Made by a program: the position numbers and the translations under genes. The notes below the pieces were generated by a model that worked only from the letters and a program-made list of their open reading frames with translations, made no database searches and was not told the origin of the DNA. A DNA stretch of 64,000 nucleotides from NCBI RefSeq assembly GCF_036231945.1, contig NZ_CP109599.1, positions 1,116,001 to 1,180,000 on the forward strand, in the 5' to 3' direction. The stretch is from Streptomyces sp. NBC_01429 (GTDB lineage Bacteria > Actinomycetota > Actinomycetes > Streptomycetales > Streptomycetaceae). Each line of letters begins with the position of its first letter. Within the stretch, counting starts at the first letter, position 1. This document shows, one piece after another, positions 26,938-38,000 of the stretch.

Positions 26938-29457
26938 TCACGCGGCCTTCGTCAGTGTCTCGATGGGCGGGGTGCGCATCCCGCGCCAGGAGGGCACCAG
27001 CGTCGCGCCGAAGATCAGCACGAGCGCGCCCCCGACGATCGCCAGATAGATGCCGATCGAGCCGAGCGGCATCGGGGAGCCGGTCTTGACGAGGCTGTAC
27101 GGGACGATGGTCGTGGCGGCGGCGAGGGTGCCGAGCACGGTCGCGATGAAGGCGACGAGTCCGCCCTCGACGCTCAGCATGCCGATCACCTGGGCCCGGG
27201 TGGCGCCGGTCAGCCGCTGCAGTCCGAACTCGCCCTGCCGCTTGCGGGTCACCGCCACCAGGGTGTTGACCACGGTGATCGCCGCGTATCCGACGATCAT
27301 GGCGACGATCGTGTAGTTCGCCGACACGAGGATCTGCTGGATCTGGTTGTTCTCGCTGGTCAGTGTGGACCGGTCGGCGACCCGGGTGCCCGGCAACGAC
27401 GCAGCGAGGGTGTCGAGTTCCGCGCCGAGCCGGTCGGCGGCGCCCGCGTCCGCCCGGATCAGGATCTGGTGCGGCAGGCCGTCGATGGTGTGCGGGGCGA
27501 GCGTACGGGAGGGCAGCAGCAGATACTCCTGCTGCGGGTTGTCGGCGTAGAGGGCGACGACCTTCGGGGCGGCCCCGGCACCGTCGCCGAAGTGGATGGG
27601 CAGGGTGTCGCCGACACCGACGCCGTACTTCTCGGCCTGCTTCTTCGACAGGGCGACGGTGTTGCCGTCCAGGTCTCCGAGCGATCCGGAGACGGTGTCG
27701 AGGGCGAGGACCTTCGCCGCGTCGGCACTGGACACCCCGTACAGCTCGGTCTCGGAGCCGCCGTTCTTGTCGACGAACCCGTTGGAGGTGACGAGTTCGG
27801 AGGCGCCGGACACACCGGACACCGCGCGGGCCCGGTCCACGGCGCCGGCCGCGAAGCCGCCGGTGGAGGAGTTGAGTACGTAGTCGGCCAGGACGTTGTC
27901 CGAGTAGCTGCTCGCCGAGACCTCGTCCTCCGTCGACTGCATGTAGAGGGTGCCGGTGGCGATCGCGACGAGCAGCACGATCGGCGCGACGGCGCCCGCC
28001 ATCCGCACATTGCTGGTGGTGGCGTTGCGGACGGCGAGGTAGCCGGACATCCCCGACACCAGCTTCACGGGCCGGCCGATCGTCACGACGATCGCCTTGG
28101 TGATGCCGGGGGCGAGCAGCGCGAGGCCGATGGAGAAGAGCACGGAGGCAGGTCCCGCGGTGCTCGCGAGCGTCGGGCCGTCGTCCATGACCGTCGCCGT
28201 GACGAACGCCAGGGCGATCCCGTTGACGAGGAAGAACAGCGCGAGGATCAGCCGGGCGGGGGTGAACCAGCGGGCCTGGACGGCGCTCTCGGCGAGCGCG
28301 GCGACGGGATCGGTGCGCGCCGCGTGCCGGCCGGCGAACAGGGTGGCGCCCAGCGCCGCGACGATCGCCACGAGCGCGCCGGCCGCGATGGGGATCCGGC
28401 CCTCGTGGAAGGTGATCTCCGCCGACACCACACCGCTGCCGGTGAGCACGGAGAACAGCGCCTCGCCGAGGAAGAATCCGGGCACGATCGCCAGCCCCGT
28501 CGCCAGCAGCGACAGCGCGGCGGTCTCTCCGACGATCATCCGGCGGATCTGGGCGGGCGTGGTGCCGATGGCGCGCAGCAGCGCCATCTCGCGCTGCCGC
28601 TGCTGGAGGGAGAGCGCCAGCGTCGAGGCGACACCGAACATGACGACCAGGACGGCGAAGCTGCCGAAGATCGCCCCGAGGATGGTGACCGTCTTCTGGC
28701 TGGCGAGGGTGCCCGGCAGCTCGGCGAGGCCGCGCCGTTCACCGGTGAGGACCGTCGCGCCGTCGCCGACGGCCGACTTCACCCGGTCGGTGAGCGCGGC
28801 GAGGTCGGTGCCGGGGGCGGGCAGCACGCCGATGGAGTCGATCCTGCCGCTCTCGGTGGCCAGCCGCGCGGACCGCGGGCCGGAGAAGAACAGCGAGGAG
28901 CGTTCGACAGCGTCGCTCCGGGGCGCGGCGACACCCGTCACCACGAAGGTCCGGGTGACGCCCGACACGACGACGTCGACGCCGGAGCCGGCCTTCGCGC
29001 CGGAGGCGGCGGCCAGCCCGGCGTCGAGGACGACCTCGTCGTCGGCGGCGGGCGCCTTGCCGCTGGTCAGCCGGTACGGGGCCAGCTCGGCGCTGTCCCA
29101 GCCGTGCCCGTACGACGCGTCGGACCCGCCGGCGACCCGGCCGTCCTCGGTCAGTACGGAGGCCGGGAAGGAGACATCGCCGATGGCCTTCTCCACCCCG
29201 GGGACGGCGGCGACCTTCTCGACCAGGCCCGCGTCGATCCGGCCGCGCTCCGTCAGCGCCGTGGAGTCGTGGTCCTGCTGACCGGTCACCACGATCGGCG
29301 CGGCGGCCAGCCGCTGGGCGGGCGCCGCCATCCGGATCCCGGTCTCGATCAGCCCGCCGCAGGCCATGACGATCGCGGCACCCAGGAACATCGAGACGAA
29401 GGTCGCGACGAAGCTGGTCTTACGGAACCTCAGTGTGCGAAACGCGAGCATCCACAT
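26938..29457 (-). CDS. FtsX-type ABC transporter permease
   Basis: An 839-residue permease with two FtsX-like halves: an N-terminal helix, a large outside domain (~45-240), a three-helix bundle with the TLALSLQQRQREMALLRAIG coupling segment, then a second outside domain and a final three-helix bundle. This MacB/LolE-like architecture is typical of mechanotransmission exporters for lipids, peptides or antibiotics, not classic channels. The start ATG 29457 overlaps the ATPase stop by one base (TGATG). Next to a two-component system it is probably a cell-envelope stress or antimicrobial-peptide response module. Confidence 0.9.
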   Translation of the reverse strand: MWMLAFRTLRFRKTSFVATFVSMFLGAAIVMACGGLIETGIRMAAPAQRLAAAPIVVTGQQDHDSTALTERGRIDAGLVEKVAAVPGVEKAIGDVSFPASVLTEDGRVAGGSDASYGHGWDSAELAPYRLTSGKAPAADDEVVLDAGLAAASGAKAGSGVDVVVSGVTRTFVVTGVAAPRSDAVERSSLFFSGPRSARLATESGRIDSIGVLPAPGTDLAALTDRVKSAVGDGATVLTGERRGLAELPGTLASQKTVTILGAIFGSFAVLVVMFGVASTLALSLQQRQREMALLRAIGTTPAQIRRMIVGETAALSLLATGLAIVPGFFLGEALFSVLTGSGVVSAEITFHEGRIPIAAGALVAIVAALGATLFAGRHAARTDPVAALAESAVQARWFTPARLILALFFLVNGIALAFVTATVMDDGPTLASTAGPASVLFSIGLALLAPGITKAIVVTIGRPVKLVSGMSGYLAVRNATTSNVRMAGAVAPIVLLVAIATGTLYMQSTEDEVSASSYSDNVLADYVLNSSTGGFAAGAVDRARAVSGVSGASELVTSNGFVDKNGGSETELYGVSSADAAKVLALDTVSGSLGDLDGNTVALSKKQAEKYGVGVGDTLPIHFGDGAGAAPKVVALYADNPQQEYLLLPSRTLAPHTIDGLPHQILIRADAGAADRLGAELDTLAASLPGTRVADRSTLTSENNQIQQILVSANYTIVAMIVGYAAITVVNTLVAVTRKRQGEFGLQRLTGATRAQVIGMLSVEGGLVAFIATVLGTLAAATTIVPYSLVKTGSPMPLGSIGIYLAIVGGALVLIFGATLVPSWRGMRTPPIETLTKAA

Positions 29458-30257
29458 CAGCGTCGGCCTTCCGCGACGGCGGGAGCCGACTGGAACGCGT
29501 CGTCGTCCCAGGCACCCAGACGGGTCATCCGCGCGGCGACGGCCTCGGCGGTGGGCCGGTGCAGCTCCCCGACGAACCGGCCGTCGGCGAGGAACACCAC
29601 GCGGTCGGCGTACGAGGCGGCCACCGGGTCGTGGGTGACCATGACGAGGGTCTGGCCGATAGAGGTGACGGACTCCCGCAGCAGTCCGAGCACCGCCGCC
29701 GCGCTCCGGGTGTCCAGCGCGCCGGTCGGCTCGTCCGCGAACACCACCGCGGGCCGCATGACCAGCGCGCGGGCGATGGCCACCCGCTGCTGCTGGCCGC
29801 CGGAGAGCTGGCCGGGCAGATGGCCGAGGCGCTCGGAGAGCCCCACCCGGTCCACCACGTTGCGGATCTGGCTCTTGTCCGGCCGCTTTCCGGCCAGTTG
29901 GAGCGGCAGGACGATGTTCTGCATCACCGTCAGCGCCGGCAGCAGGTTGAACGACTGGAAGATGAAGCCGATCCGGTCACGGCGCAGCTTGGTCAGCCGC
30001 ACCTCGTCCAGCTCCGCGAGGTCCGTGCCACCGACGAGTACCGAGCCCGAGGTGGGCTGGACGAGACCGGCGGCGCAGTGCAGGAACGTGCTCTTGCCGG
30101 ATCCCGACGGTCCCATCACCGCGGTGAAGGTGCCGGTGCCGAAGCTCATGGTCAGTTCCTTGAGCGCGGCCACCTCGTTGTCGCCCTTGCCGTAGATCTT
30201 CCTGACGGCCTGAAGCCGCACCGCCACCGCTTCTCGACTGTTGTCCCGTGTGTGCAC
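29457..30257 (-). CDS. ABC transporter ATP-binding protein (MacB/LolD type)
   Basis: A 266-residue ATPase with Walker A (GPSGSGKST), Q-loop (FIFQSFNLLP), signature LSGGQQQR, Walker B (VVFADEPTGALD) and switch His (VTHD). GTG 30257 is the likely start. It drives the FtsX-type permease encoded immediately downstream. The divergent gap to the PqqD-like gene (30258-30524) holds a CTCGCGCGAG palindrome at 30288-30297 and no other clear element. Confidence 0.93.
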   Translation of the reverse strand: MHTRDNSREAVAVRLQAVRKIYGKGDNEVAALKELTMSFGTGTFTAVMGPSGSGKSTFLHCAAGLVQPTSGSVLVGGTDLAELDEVRLTKLRRDRIGFIFQSFNLLPALTVMQNIVLPLQLAGKRPDKSQIRNVVDRVGLSERLGHLPGQLSGGQQQRVAIARALVMRPAVVFADEPTGALDTRSAAAVLGLLRESVTSIGQTLVMVTHDPVAASYADRVVFLADGRFVGELHRPTAEAVAARMTRLGAWDDDAFQSAPAVAEGRR

Positions 30258-30524
30258 TGTGGCCTCTCAACAACGTATGTCACGCACCTCGCGCGAGCTG
30301 AGTTCTCACACTAGGAGCGGCCCGCGCACACCACATTGGGTCTAGTAGGTGTATGCGAGGTAGAAGTTTCTCCACCCTGCGGAAAGCTCCGTCTCCGGGG
30401 TGGTGACAGCACCACCGTGGGAATGGCTGCCAGCGCTGTTCCACTCTCCGTCACCGGTCGGTAGCGTCGGGTATGACACAGGGGCCGAACGGCGGACCGG
30501 ACAGCGCAGGGGCAATCGGTCCGC

Positions 30525-30890
30525 ATGGCCACACACCCCCCGAAGGGAATCATGAGTCATGTGCGCGGTGCAGTACGTCGCCAGAGGCCGGCGGGTTGGG
30601 CAGCGGTGGAGGCGCGCGTGCGGATGAGGGCCGAACGGGAACTGTCCGCGATCGTGCTGCCCAACGGCCATATCGAGCTGTACTCGCCACGTACCGGGAT
30701 CCGGCACGAGTGCGGTCCGATCGGCACGGCGATGTGGATCGTACTCCAGCGGCACGGCTGGCGATCCGAACCGGCGGCGCGGGCGCTCGCCGCGCAGTGG
30801 GGCTGCGAGCCCGACGAACTGCGCGTCGAAGTGGACGCGTGGGTGCGCCACTTCCGCGCGGCGGGTCTGGTGACCGTCACACCGTCCTGA
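30525..30890 (+). CDS. PqqD-like protein (RiPP recognition element fold)
   Basis: A 121-residue protein; an in-frame ATG at 30552 with AAGGGA just upstream is an alternative start. Residues ~35-120 follow the PqqD pattern: beta strands (SAIVLPNGHIELYSPRTG), then helices (GPIGTAMWIVLQRHGW; ARALAAQWGCEPDELRVEVDAWVRHFRAAGLV). PqqD-type domains bind leader peptides of ribosomal natural products and hand them to radical SAM or other enzymes. No precursor, radical SAM or maturase gene is visible nearby. It lies 124 bases from the end of the PKS operon, convergent with it. Function unknown. Confidence 0.72.
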   Translation: MATHPPKGIMSHVRGAVRRQRPAGWAAVEARVRMRAERELSAIVLPNGHIELYSPRTGIRHECGPIGTAMWIVLQRHGWRSEPAARALAAQWGCEPDELRVEVDAWVRHFRAAGLVTVTPS

Positions 30891-30897
30891 CCCCGGT

Positions 30898-30942
30898 GGT
30901 GGTGCCGGGGTGGGCGAAGGTCGCGCTCGCCCCGGCACCACC
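30898..30942. terminator. Hairpin 1 between PqqD-like gene and PKS
   Basis: Thirteen-base arms GGTGGTGCCGGGG and CCCCGGCACCACC with a 19-base loop start eight bases after the PqqD-like gene's stop. Probable rho-independent-like terminator without a T tract. Confidence 0.65.
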
Positions 30943-30962
30943 GCACACCACCGGGAAGGAAA

Positions 30963-30999
30963 GCGGCGGTGGCGGGGTCCTGGACCCCGCCACCGCCGC
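30963..30999. terminator. Hairpin 2 between PqqD-like gene and PKS
   Basis: A perfect 18-base self-complementary stem around a single T: GCGGCGGTGGCGGGGTCC against its complement. It lies 15 bases beyond the PKS stop and is the likely end of the PKS transcript. Confidence 0.75.
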
Positions 31000-31014
31000 C
31001 GGCTCAGCCTTGTC

Positions 31015-34000
31015 TCACCTTCGCGCCAGCCAGCCGTCGACCGCCTCGGCGGTCGTGGTGGCCGACTCCTCCAGCAGTGTGAAGTGGTTTCCCGGCACCT
31101 CGCGCAGTGTGTGTTCGCCGTCCCACGAGGCGCGCCAGTTCTCCGTCCCCGCGCCGGCCGCGAACGAGTCGGTGGGCCGGACGAACAGGACCGGGGCCGA
31201 CAGCCCGCCCGGCAGGCAGTCCTGGATCAGATCGCTGTACCGGCTCATCGCGGCGAGCCGGGCGGCGCTGAACCGGCCGAAGGACGACTCGCGGTCCAGC
31301 ATCCCCTGGAACATCTGGCGCCACAGTTCGCTGTCGCCGTCGTCGCCCGGCAGATAGGTGTCCAGCAGGACGACGGCCTCGGCCGGGGTGCCGGCCTTCT
31401 CCAGTATCTCGGCGGTCGCGTGCGCGAACTGGCCGCCGGAGGAGTAGCCGAGCAGGACGAACGGATCGCCCCCGGCGGCGGCGCGCACCCCCTCGGCGAA
31501 CACCTCGACCGCCGCGCCGACGGTCAGGGGCAGCGTCTCGTCCGTACCGAACCCGGGTACGGGCGGTACGACGACCTCGCGGCGGCCCCGGAAGTGCGCG
31601 GCGAACCGGGCGTACTGCTGGGCGCCGCCCAGCGCCATCGGTGACGGGAGGCAGATCAGCTTGGGGCCCTCGTCGCCCCGGGCGAGGCGCACCGGCTCGT
31701 CCGGGGGCCCGAGTTCGGCCGCCGACGAGAAGCCGGGGAGGATGTCGGCCACCGCGCTCAGCAGCTTGAGGCCCTTCATCATCTGACCCGCCGAGGCCGC
31801 CCGGCGCAGCAGGCCGCTGATGGACTCGTCCGGCGCGCCCGCGTCCCCGGTGTGCCCGTCCTCTCCGGTGTGCCCGGCGTCCCCGGTCTCCCCAACGTCC
31901 CCGAGAACGAGCTTCTCGTGCAGGTGCTCGGCCAGCGCGGTGGGTGTGGTGTGGTCGAAGACCACACCGGCCGACAGGGGAAGCCCGGTGGTCGTGGCGA
32001 GGGCGGCGCGCAGTTCGGCCGCCGACACCGAGTCCAGGCCGGCTTCCAGGAAACCGACGTCCGGCTCGACCAGTTCGGGTCCCGGATGGCCGAGTACGGC
32101 GGCGGTCCGTGCCCGCACCAGCCCGGTCAGCAGTTCCACCTGCTCGTGCCGGGACGCGACGGCCAGCCGGTCGCGCAGCGGCTCGACGGCGAGGAGGGAG
32201 GGCTCCTGTTCCGCGGCCGGGGACGGCAGTCCCACGGTCAGGGCGACGTCCGCCGCGAGCCAGTACCGCTCGCGCTGGAAGGCGTACGCGGGGACCGGCG
32301 CCCGCTCCGTTCCCGGGAAGAGCGCCTGCCAGTCGGGGGCGAGTCCGTCCACGTACAGCCGTGCGATCCCGGAGAGCAGTGCCGTCGTCTCCGGTCCGCG
32401 CCGCCGCCCGAGGGGGATGAACTCCGCGGTCGTGCGGTCGACGCACTCCTGGGCCATCCCGGTCAGTACGGCGTCGGGGCCCACCTCCACGAAGCGGTTC
32501 ACCCCGGCCTCGGCCAGCGCCGCGACCCCCGCCGCGAACCGTACGGGCTCGCGCACGTGCCGTACCCAGTACCCGGGGTCGCGCAGCAGACCGGCGTCAG
32601 CCCGGGCGCCGGTCAGGTTGGAGACGAGGGGGATGCGCGGCTCGTGGAAGTCGAGGCCGCTGGCGACCTCGTGGAAGTCCGCGAGCATGTCCTCCATGAG
32701 CGGCGAGTGGAACGCGTGCGAGACCTTCAGCCGCTTCGTCTTCCCGAAGCCCTCCGCGATCCGCAGGACCTCGTCCTCGTCGCCGGAGAGCACCACGGCC
32801 CGGGGCCCGTTCACCGCGGCCAGCCCGACCCGCCCGGTCAGCAGCGGGCGGACCTCCTCCTCGGCCGCCCGGATCGCGACCATCGCGCCGCCCGGCGGCA
32901 GCGCCTGCATCAGCCGGCCCCTGGCCGCGACGAGCCGGCAGGCGTCCTCCAGGGTGAGCACCCCGGCGACATGGGCCGCCGCCAGCTCGCCGATGGAGTG
33001 CCCGGCGACGAAGTCCGGCCGCACGCCCCAGGATTCGAGCAGCCGGAAGAGGGCCACCTCGAAGGCGAACAGGCCGGTCTGCGCGTAGAGGGTACGGTCG
33101 GCCAGGGCCGCGTCCGTACCGTTCAGGACATCGCCGAGGCCGACGTCGAGCCGGGCCTCCACCTCGTCGAAGGTCTCCGCGAACACCGGGTGGTGTGCGC
33201 GCAGTCCGGCGCCCATGCCGAGCCGTTGGGCGCCCTGTCCGGTGAACAGGAAGGCCGTACGGGCACCGGGGCGCGCCCGGCCCCTGATGACGGTGGGCGG
33301 GCTGTCCCCGGCGGCCAACGCGCCCAGGGCGTCCAGCAGTTGTGCGCGGTCGGCGCCGACGACGGCGGCCCGGTGGCCGAAGACCGCCTTTCTCGTGCCG
33401 AGCGAAGCGGCGAGGGCGGCGGGGGTCAGCTCGGGCCGCTCCTCGACGAAGGCGCGCAGCCGGTCGGCCTGGGCGGGGAGGGCGAGGGCGCCGCGCGCGG
33501 ACAGCGGCCACACCACGAGGGACGGGGGTGTTTCCGCGGCAGGCCGCTGCTCCTGGGACCGCGCACTGCTCTGGTCCCGGGCACTGCTCTGGTCGTGTGC
33601 CCCGTTCTGGTCCCGCGCTCGCTCCGGGGCCGGCTCGGCCGGCGGGGGCTCCTCGATGATGGTGTGGGCGTTGGTGCCGCTGATGCCGAACGAGGAGATC
33701 CCGGCCCGGCGCGGGCGCCCGGTCTCAGGCCACTCGCGCTCCTCGGCGAGCAGCCTGACCTCGCCCGCCGACCAGTCCACCTGCTCCGACGGCTCGTCCG
33801 CGTACAGGGTCCTGGGCAGCACGCCGTGGCGCATCGCCATGACCATCTTGATGACCCCGGCCACCCCGGCGGCCGCCTGGGTGTGGCCGATGTTCGACTT
33901 CACCGACCCGAGCCACAACGGGTTCTCCTCCGGCCGGTCCTGACCGTAGGTCGCGAGCAGCGCCTGCGCCTCGATCGGGTCGCCGAGCGTGGTCCCCGTG

Positions 34001-34992
34001 CCGTGCGCCTCCACCGCGTCCACGTCACCGGCCGAGAGCCGCGCACTGGCCAGTGCCTGGCGGATCACGCGTTGCTGGGAGGGGCCGTTGGGCGCGGTGA
34101 GCCCGTTGGAGGCGCCGTCCTGGTTCACGGCGGAGCCGCGTACCACGGCCAGTACCTCGTGGCCGTTGCGCCGCGCGTCGGAGAGGCGCTCCACCACGAG
34201 GAGACCGACGCCCTCCGCGAATCCGGTGCCGTTCGCCTCGGCCGAGAACGACTTGCACCGGCCGTCCGGGGAGAGCGCGCCCTGTCTGCTGAACTCCACG
34301 AAGGTGCCGGGCGAGGCCATGACCGTGACTCCGCCGGCCAGCGCGAGGGTGCATTCGCCGTTGCGCAGGGACTGGGCCGCCAGATGCAGCGCCACCAGCG
34401 ACGACGAGCACGCCGTGTCGATCGACAGCGTCGGACCCTCAAGACCCAACGTGTACGCCACCCGCCCCGACACGATGCTGCCACTGCCGAAACTGCCGAA
34501 GTAGTCGTGGTACATCACCCCGGCGAACACACCGGTACGGCTCCCCTTCAGCGATCCGGGGTCGATGCCCGCGCTCTCCAGCGCCTCCCACGCACCCTCC
34601 AGCAGCAACCGCTGCTGAGGATCCATCAGCAGCGCGTCACGCGGCCCGATGCCGAAGAACCCGGCGTCGAACTCCCCCGCCTCATGCAGGAATCCGCCCT
34701 CGTCGGTGTAGCTCTTGCCCTCGGTCCCCGGCTCGGGGTCGTAGAGGCCGGGGTCCCAGCCCCGGTCGTCGGGGAAGGAGGTGATGCCGTCCCCTCCCCC
34801 GGCGACCAGATCCCACAGCTCGTCGGGGCTACCCACCCCGCCGGGGTAGCGGCAGGACATCCCCACGATGGCGATCGGCTCCCGGATCGCGGCGGTCAGG
34901 GCGCGGTTGCGCTCCCGCAGCCGGTCGGTCTCCTTGAGCGAAGCGCGGAGGGCTTCGACCATTCTGGTGTCCGGGTTCCCGGGTTGAGCCAC
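31015..34992 (-). CDS. Type I PKS D: KS-AT-ACP-TE (terminal module)
   Basis: 1325 residues. Start GTG 34992 (AAGGAG seven bases upstream) is preferred over ATG 35016. Residues 1-40 are a docking coil ([19 protein letters not shown]). The KS (~45-465) has an active DTACSSS (Cys ~195), HGTGTT and NIGHTQ. The AT has GHSIGE (~664) and HAFHS (~760), the malonyl-CoA fingerprint. No DH, KR or ER is present. The ACP reads [11 protein letters not shown] (Ser ~987) instead of the usual GFDSL. The thioesterase (~1070-1325) has GYSSGG (Ser ~1185), LLDTY and GNHF (~1302). It adds the last malonyl unit, leaves a beta-keto group and releases the chain. It follows PKS C by 58 bases, same operon. Confidence 0.95.
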   Translation of the reverse strand: MAQPGNPDTRMVEALRASLKETDRLRERNRALTAAIREPIAIVGMSCRYPGGVGSPDELWDLVAGGGDGITSFPDDRGWDPGLYDPEPGTEGKSYTDEGGFLHEAGEFDAGFFGIGPRDALLMDPQQRLLLEGAWEALESAGIDPGSLKGSRTGVFAGVMYHDYFGSFGSGSIVSGRVAYTLGLEGPTLSIDTACSSSLVALHLAAQSLRNGECTLALAGGVTVMASPGTFVEFSRQGALSPDGRCKSFSAEANGTGFAEGVGLLVVERLSDARRNGHEVLAVVRGSAVNQDGASNGLTAPNGPSQQRVIRQALASARLSAGDVDAVEAHGTGTTLGDPIEAQALLATYGQDRPEENPLWLGSVKSNIGHTQAAAGVAGVIKMVMAMRHGVLPRTLYADEPSEQVDWSAGEVRLLAEEREWPETGRPRRAGISSFGISGTNAHTIIEEPPPAEPAPERARDQNGAHDQSSARDQSSARSQEQRPAAETPPSLVVWPLSARGALALPAQADRLRAFVEERPELTPAALAASLGTRKAVFGHRAAVVGADRAQLLDALGALAAGDSPPTVIRGRARPGARTAFLFTGQGAQRLGMGAGLRAHHPVFAETFDEVEARLDVGLGDVLNGTDAALADRTLYAQTGLFAFEVALFRLLESWGVRPDFVAGHSIGELAAAHVAGVLTLEDACRLVAARGRLMQALPPGGAMVAIRAAEEEVRPLLTGRVGLAAVNGPRAVVLSGDEDEVLRIAEGFGKTKRLKVSHAFHSPLMEDMLADFHEVASGLDFHEPRIPLVSNLTGARADAGLLRDPGYWVRHVREPVRFAAGVAALAEAGVNRFVEVGPDAVLTGMAQECVDRTTAEFIPLGRRRGPETTALLSGIARLYVDGLAPDWQALFPGTERAPVPAYAFQRERYWLAADVALTVGLPSPAAEQEPSLLAVEPLRDRLAVASRHEQVELLTGLVRARTAAVLGHPGPELVEPDVGFLEAGLDSVSAAELRAALATTTGLPLSAGVVFDHTTPTALAEHLHEKLVLGDVGETGDAGHTGEDGHTGDAGAPDESISGLLRRAASAGQMMKGLKLLSAVADILPGFSSAAELGPPDEPVRLARGDEGPKLICLPSPMALGGAQQYARFAAHFRGRREVVVPPVPGFGTDETLPLTVGAAVEVFAEGVRAAAGGDPFVLLGYSSGGQFAHATAEILEKAGTPAEAVVLLDTYLPGDDGDSELWRQMFQGMLDRESSFGRFSAARLAAMSRYSDLIQDCLPGGLSAPVLFVRPTDSFAAGAGTENWRASWDGEHTLREVPGNHFTLLEESATTTAEAVDGWLARR
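34343..34617. repeat. 275-bp perfect repeat in KS of PKS D
   Basis: Base-for-base identical to 44931-45205 in the second KS of PKS C. It covers the active-site region of the KS, including wobble positions. A further identical 85-base run (33642-33726 against 44230-44314) has the same offset of 10588 bases. Confidence 0.9.
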
Positions 34993-35050
34993 GTTCCCAC
35001 TCCTTGTCACAGGCATTGTCGCGGGGGCTGAGGGTCACAACGGCCCGGGG

Positions 35051-38000
35051 TCACAGGGCGTCGTCGTCCGCGCCGTCGTCGAGGGCCAGACTGATCAGGC
35101 TCTCGGCGTCCATGGCGTCGATCGACGCCCGCTCCTCGGGCCCGGCGCCGTTGCCGTCGCCGTTGTGCGGCCTCATCCCGGCCAGCTCCAGCAGGCTGTC
35201 CATCAGCCCGGAGTCACGCAGCTTGGCCAGCGGGATGGCGGTCAGGGCCCGCCGGATGTCGTCCTCCCCCGTGCCGTCGGCGGCGGGGACGGCCGGTGCC
35301 AGCGCGGTGGCGAGATGGTCGGCGAGCACCTCCGGGTGGGGGTAGTCGAAGATGAGCGTGGCGGGCAGCCTCAGTCCGGTGACCTCGTTGAGCCGGTTGC
35401 GGAACTCGACCGCGGTGAGCGAGTCGAACCCCAGCTCGTTGAAGGCCAGCCCCGGTTCCGGGGCGCCGGTGCCGAGGACTCCGGCCGCCTGCTCCCCGAC
35501 GACGGCGAGCAGCAGCCCGGCCCGCTCCTCGGGGGCCACCGCCGCCAGTTCGCGCCGCAACGCGGCCGACTCCGTGGACTCGGCCCGTACGGCCCGCCGC
35601 GCGGGCGACCTGACCAGGCCGCGCAGCAGCGGCGGCACCCGGCCCGTCCCGGCCATCGCTGCCAGGTCGAGGCGGGCCGGCAGCAGTACGGTCTCCTCGC
35701 GGCCGACCGCCGTGTCGAACAGCGCGAGCCCGGCCTCCTCGTCCAGCGCGAGCACCCCGGACCGCGCCAGCCGGCGGGCGTCGGTGTCACCGAGCCGGTC
35801 GGCCATGCCACCGCCGGACCACGCGCCCCACGCCAGGGACACACCCGGCAGGCCGCGCGCCGCCCGGTGCGCGGCCAGCGCGTCGAGGTAGGCGTTCGCG
35901 GCGGCGTAACCGCCCTGCCCCGGGCTGCCCAGCAGACCGGACGCCGAGGAGAACAGCACGAACGCCGACAGCGGCCGGTCCAGGGTCAGTTGGTGCAGAT
36001 TCCAGGCCGCGTCCACCTTGGGCCGCAGCACGGCGTCCATCCGCTCGGGGGTGAGCGAGGTGATCGTCGCGTCGTCCAGCACACCGGCGGTGTGGACGAC
36101 GGCGGAGACGGGATGCTCGGCGAGCACCCGCTCCAGCGCGTCCCGGTCGGCCGCGTCGCAGGCGAGGAGGGTGACCTCGGCGCCGAGTGCGGCCAGTTCC
36201 CCGGTGAGCGCGGACGCGCCGGGCGCCTCGGGGCCGCGCCTGCTGAGCAGCAGCAGCTCCGTGACGCCGTGTTCGGTGACCAGATGGCGGGCCACCAGCC
36301 GGCCCAGCGCTCCGGTCCCGCCGGTGATCAGCACGGATCCGCCGCCGGGTCCGCCCGTCCAGTCGACGGGCTGGTGGGGCGCGGACAGCGGGGCCCGGTT
36401 GAGCCTCGGCGTGCTCGGCGCGCCGGAGCGCAGCGCGGTCTGCGGCTCACCGGACGCGACCACGACGGGGAGCAGCCGGTACGACGCGGCGTGGGCGTCC
36501 GCCGGGTCGAGGTCGACCAGCACGATCCGGTCCGGGTGTTCGGACTGCGCGGAGCGGACGAGTCCCCACGCGGTGGCGCCCGCCAGGTCCGTGACGTCCT
36601 CCCCGGGGAGGGCGACGGCGCCGCTCGTCACCACGACGAGGGTCGAGTCGGCGAACCGCTCGTCGGCCAGCCAGGACCGCAGCCGCTCCAGCAGCGCTCC
36701 GGCCCCGGCGCGGACCGCGTCCGGATCGCCTTCGGCGGTGTACGGGAGGACGACCGTGTCGACCGGTCCCGCCGCCGCGGCCTCTTCGAGTCCGGCGGCG
36801 GTGTGGACCACCGCGACCTCGCCCGCCAGCGCTTCGGCCGCGTCCCGCGCGTCCGTACCGAGCACCACCCAGTGTCCCGCGGACGGCACGGCGTCGGCCG
36901 GCGAGCCGACCCACTCGACGGCGAACAGCGAGTCGTGGCGGCCCGCCGCGGCCGAGGCCAGCCGGTCGGCGGAGATCTCGCGGAGCACCAGGGACTCGAC
37001 GCCGAGCACCGGCACCCCGGCGCCGTCGGTGGCCTCGATCCGTACGGAGCCGGACGTGCCGGAGGTGATCCGTACCCGCAGCGCGGTCGCGCCGGCCGCG
37101 TACAGCTCCACACCGCTCCACGCGAACGGCAGTGTCATCCGCTCGGCCGCGCCCTCGCGCAGTCCGATCGCGTGCAGCGCGGCGTCGAACAGCGCGGGGT
37201 GGATACCGAGGGCGGCGGCGGAGTCCGGGGAGCCCACCGCGTCCTGACCGGGGTCGACGGCGATCTCGGCGTACACCTCGTCGCCCTGGCGCCAGGCGGC
37301 GCGCAGCCCCTGGAAGCGCGGTCCGTAGTCGGCTCCCAGCTCGGCCAGCCGTTCGTACGTCCCCGTCAGATCGAGCGGTTCCGCGCCGGCCGGCGGCCAG
37401 GAGGTGAGGGCGAACGGCGCCTCCTCGCGGGCCGCGCGCAGCAGGCCGGTGGCGTGGCAGGTCCACGGCGCGTCGTCCCCCGCCCAGGAGTGGACCTGGA
37501 AGGTGCGGGCGCCGGAGGCGTCGGGGGCGCCGACGGTGCACTGGAGCCGTACGGCCGCGTCGGCGGGCAGGAGGAGCGGCTCGGCGATGGTCAGCTCCTC
37601 GACGGCGCCGCAGCCGACGGAAGCGCCGGCGGCCAGGGCCATCTCCACGAACGCGGTGCCGGGGAGCAGCACGGCCCCGCCGACGGCGTGGTCGGCCAGC
37701 CATGGATGGTCGCGCAGCGAGAGGCGGCCGGTGTACAGCACCCCTTCTGTTCCGGCGAGTTCGACGGCCGTGCCGAGCAACGGGTGGTCGACGGGACCCT
37801 GTTGGCCGGTGACGGACTCCATCCAGTAGCGGGTGCGCCGGAAGGCGTAGGTGGGCAGGTCGGTCCCGGGTCCCGCCGGGAGCAACTCGGCCCATTCCAC
37901 GGCGACTCCGTGCGTGTGGAGCGCGCCGAGCGCGGTGAGCACGGCGGCTGTCTCGTCCTTGTCCTTGCGCAGCAGCGGGATCAGCGCCGCGTCGCCGGTG

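Noticed and set aside
26809..30195. 1128-codon plus-strand open frame across the kinase/ABC region
   Set aside because: Shadow of the permease and ATPase genes, which carry clear motifs on the other strand.
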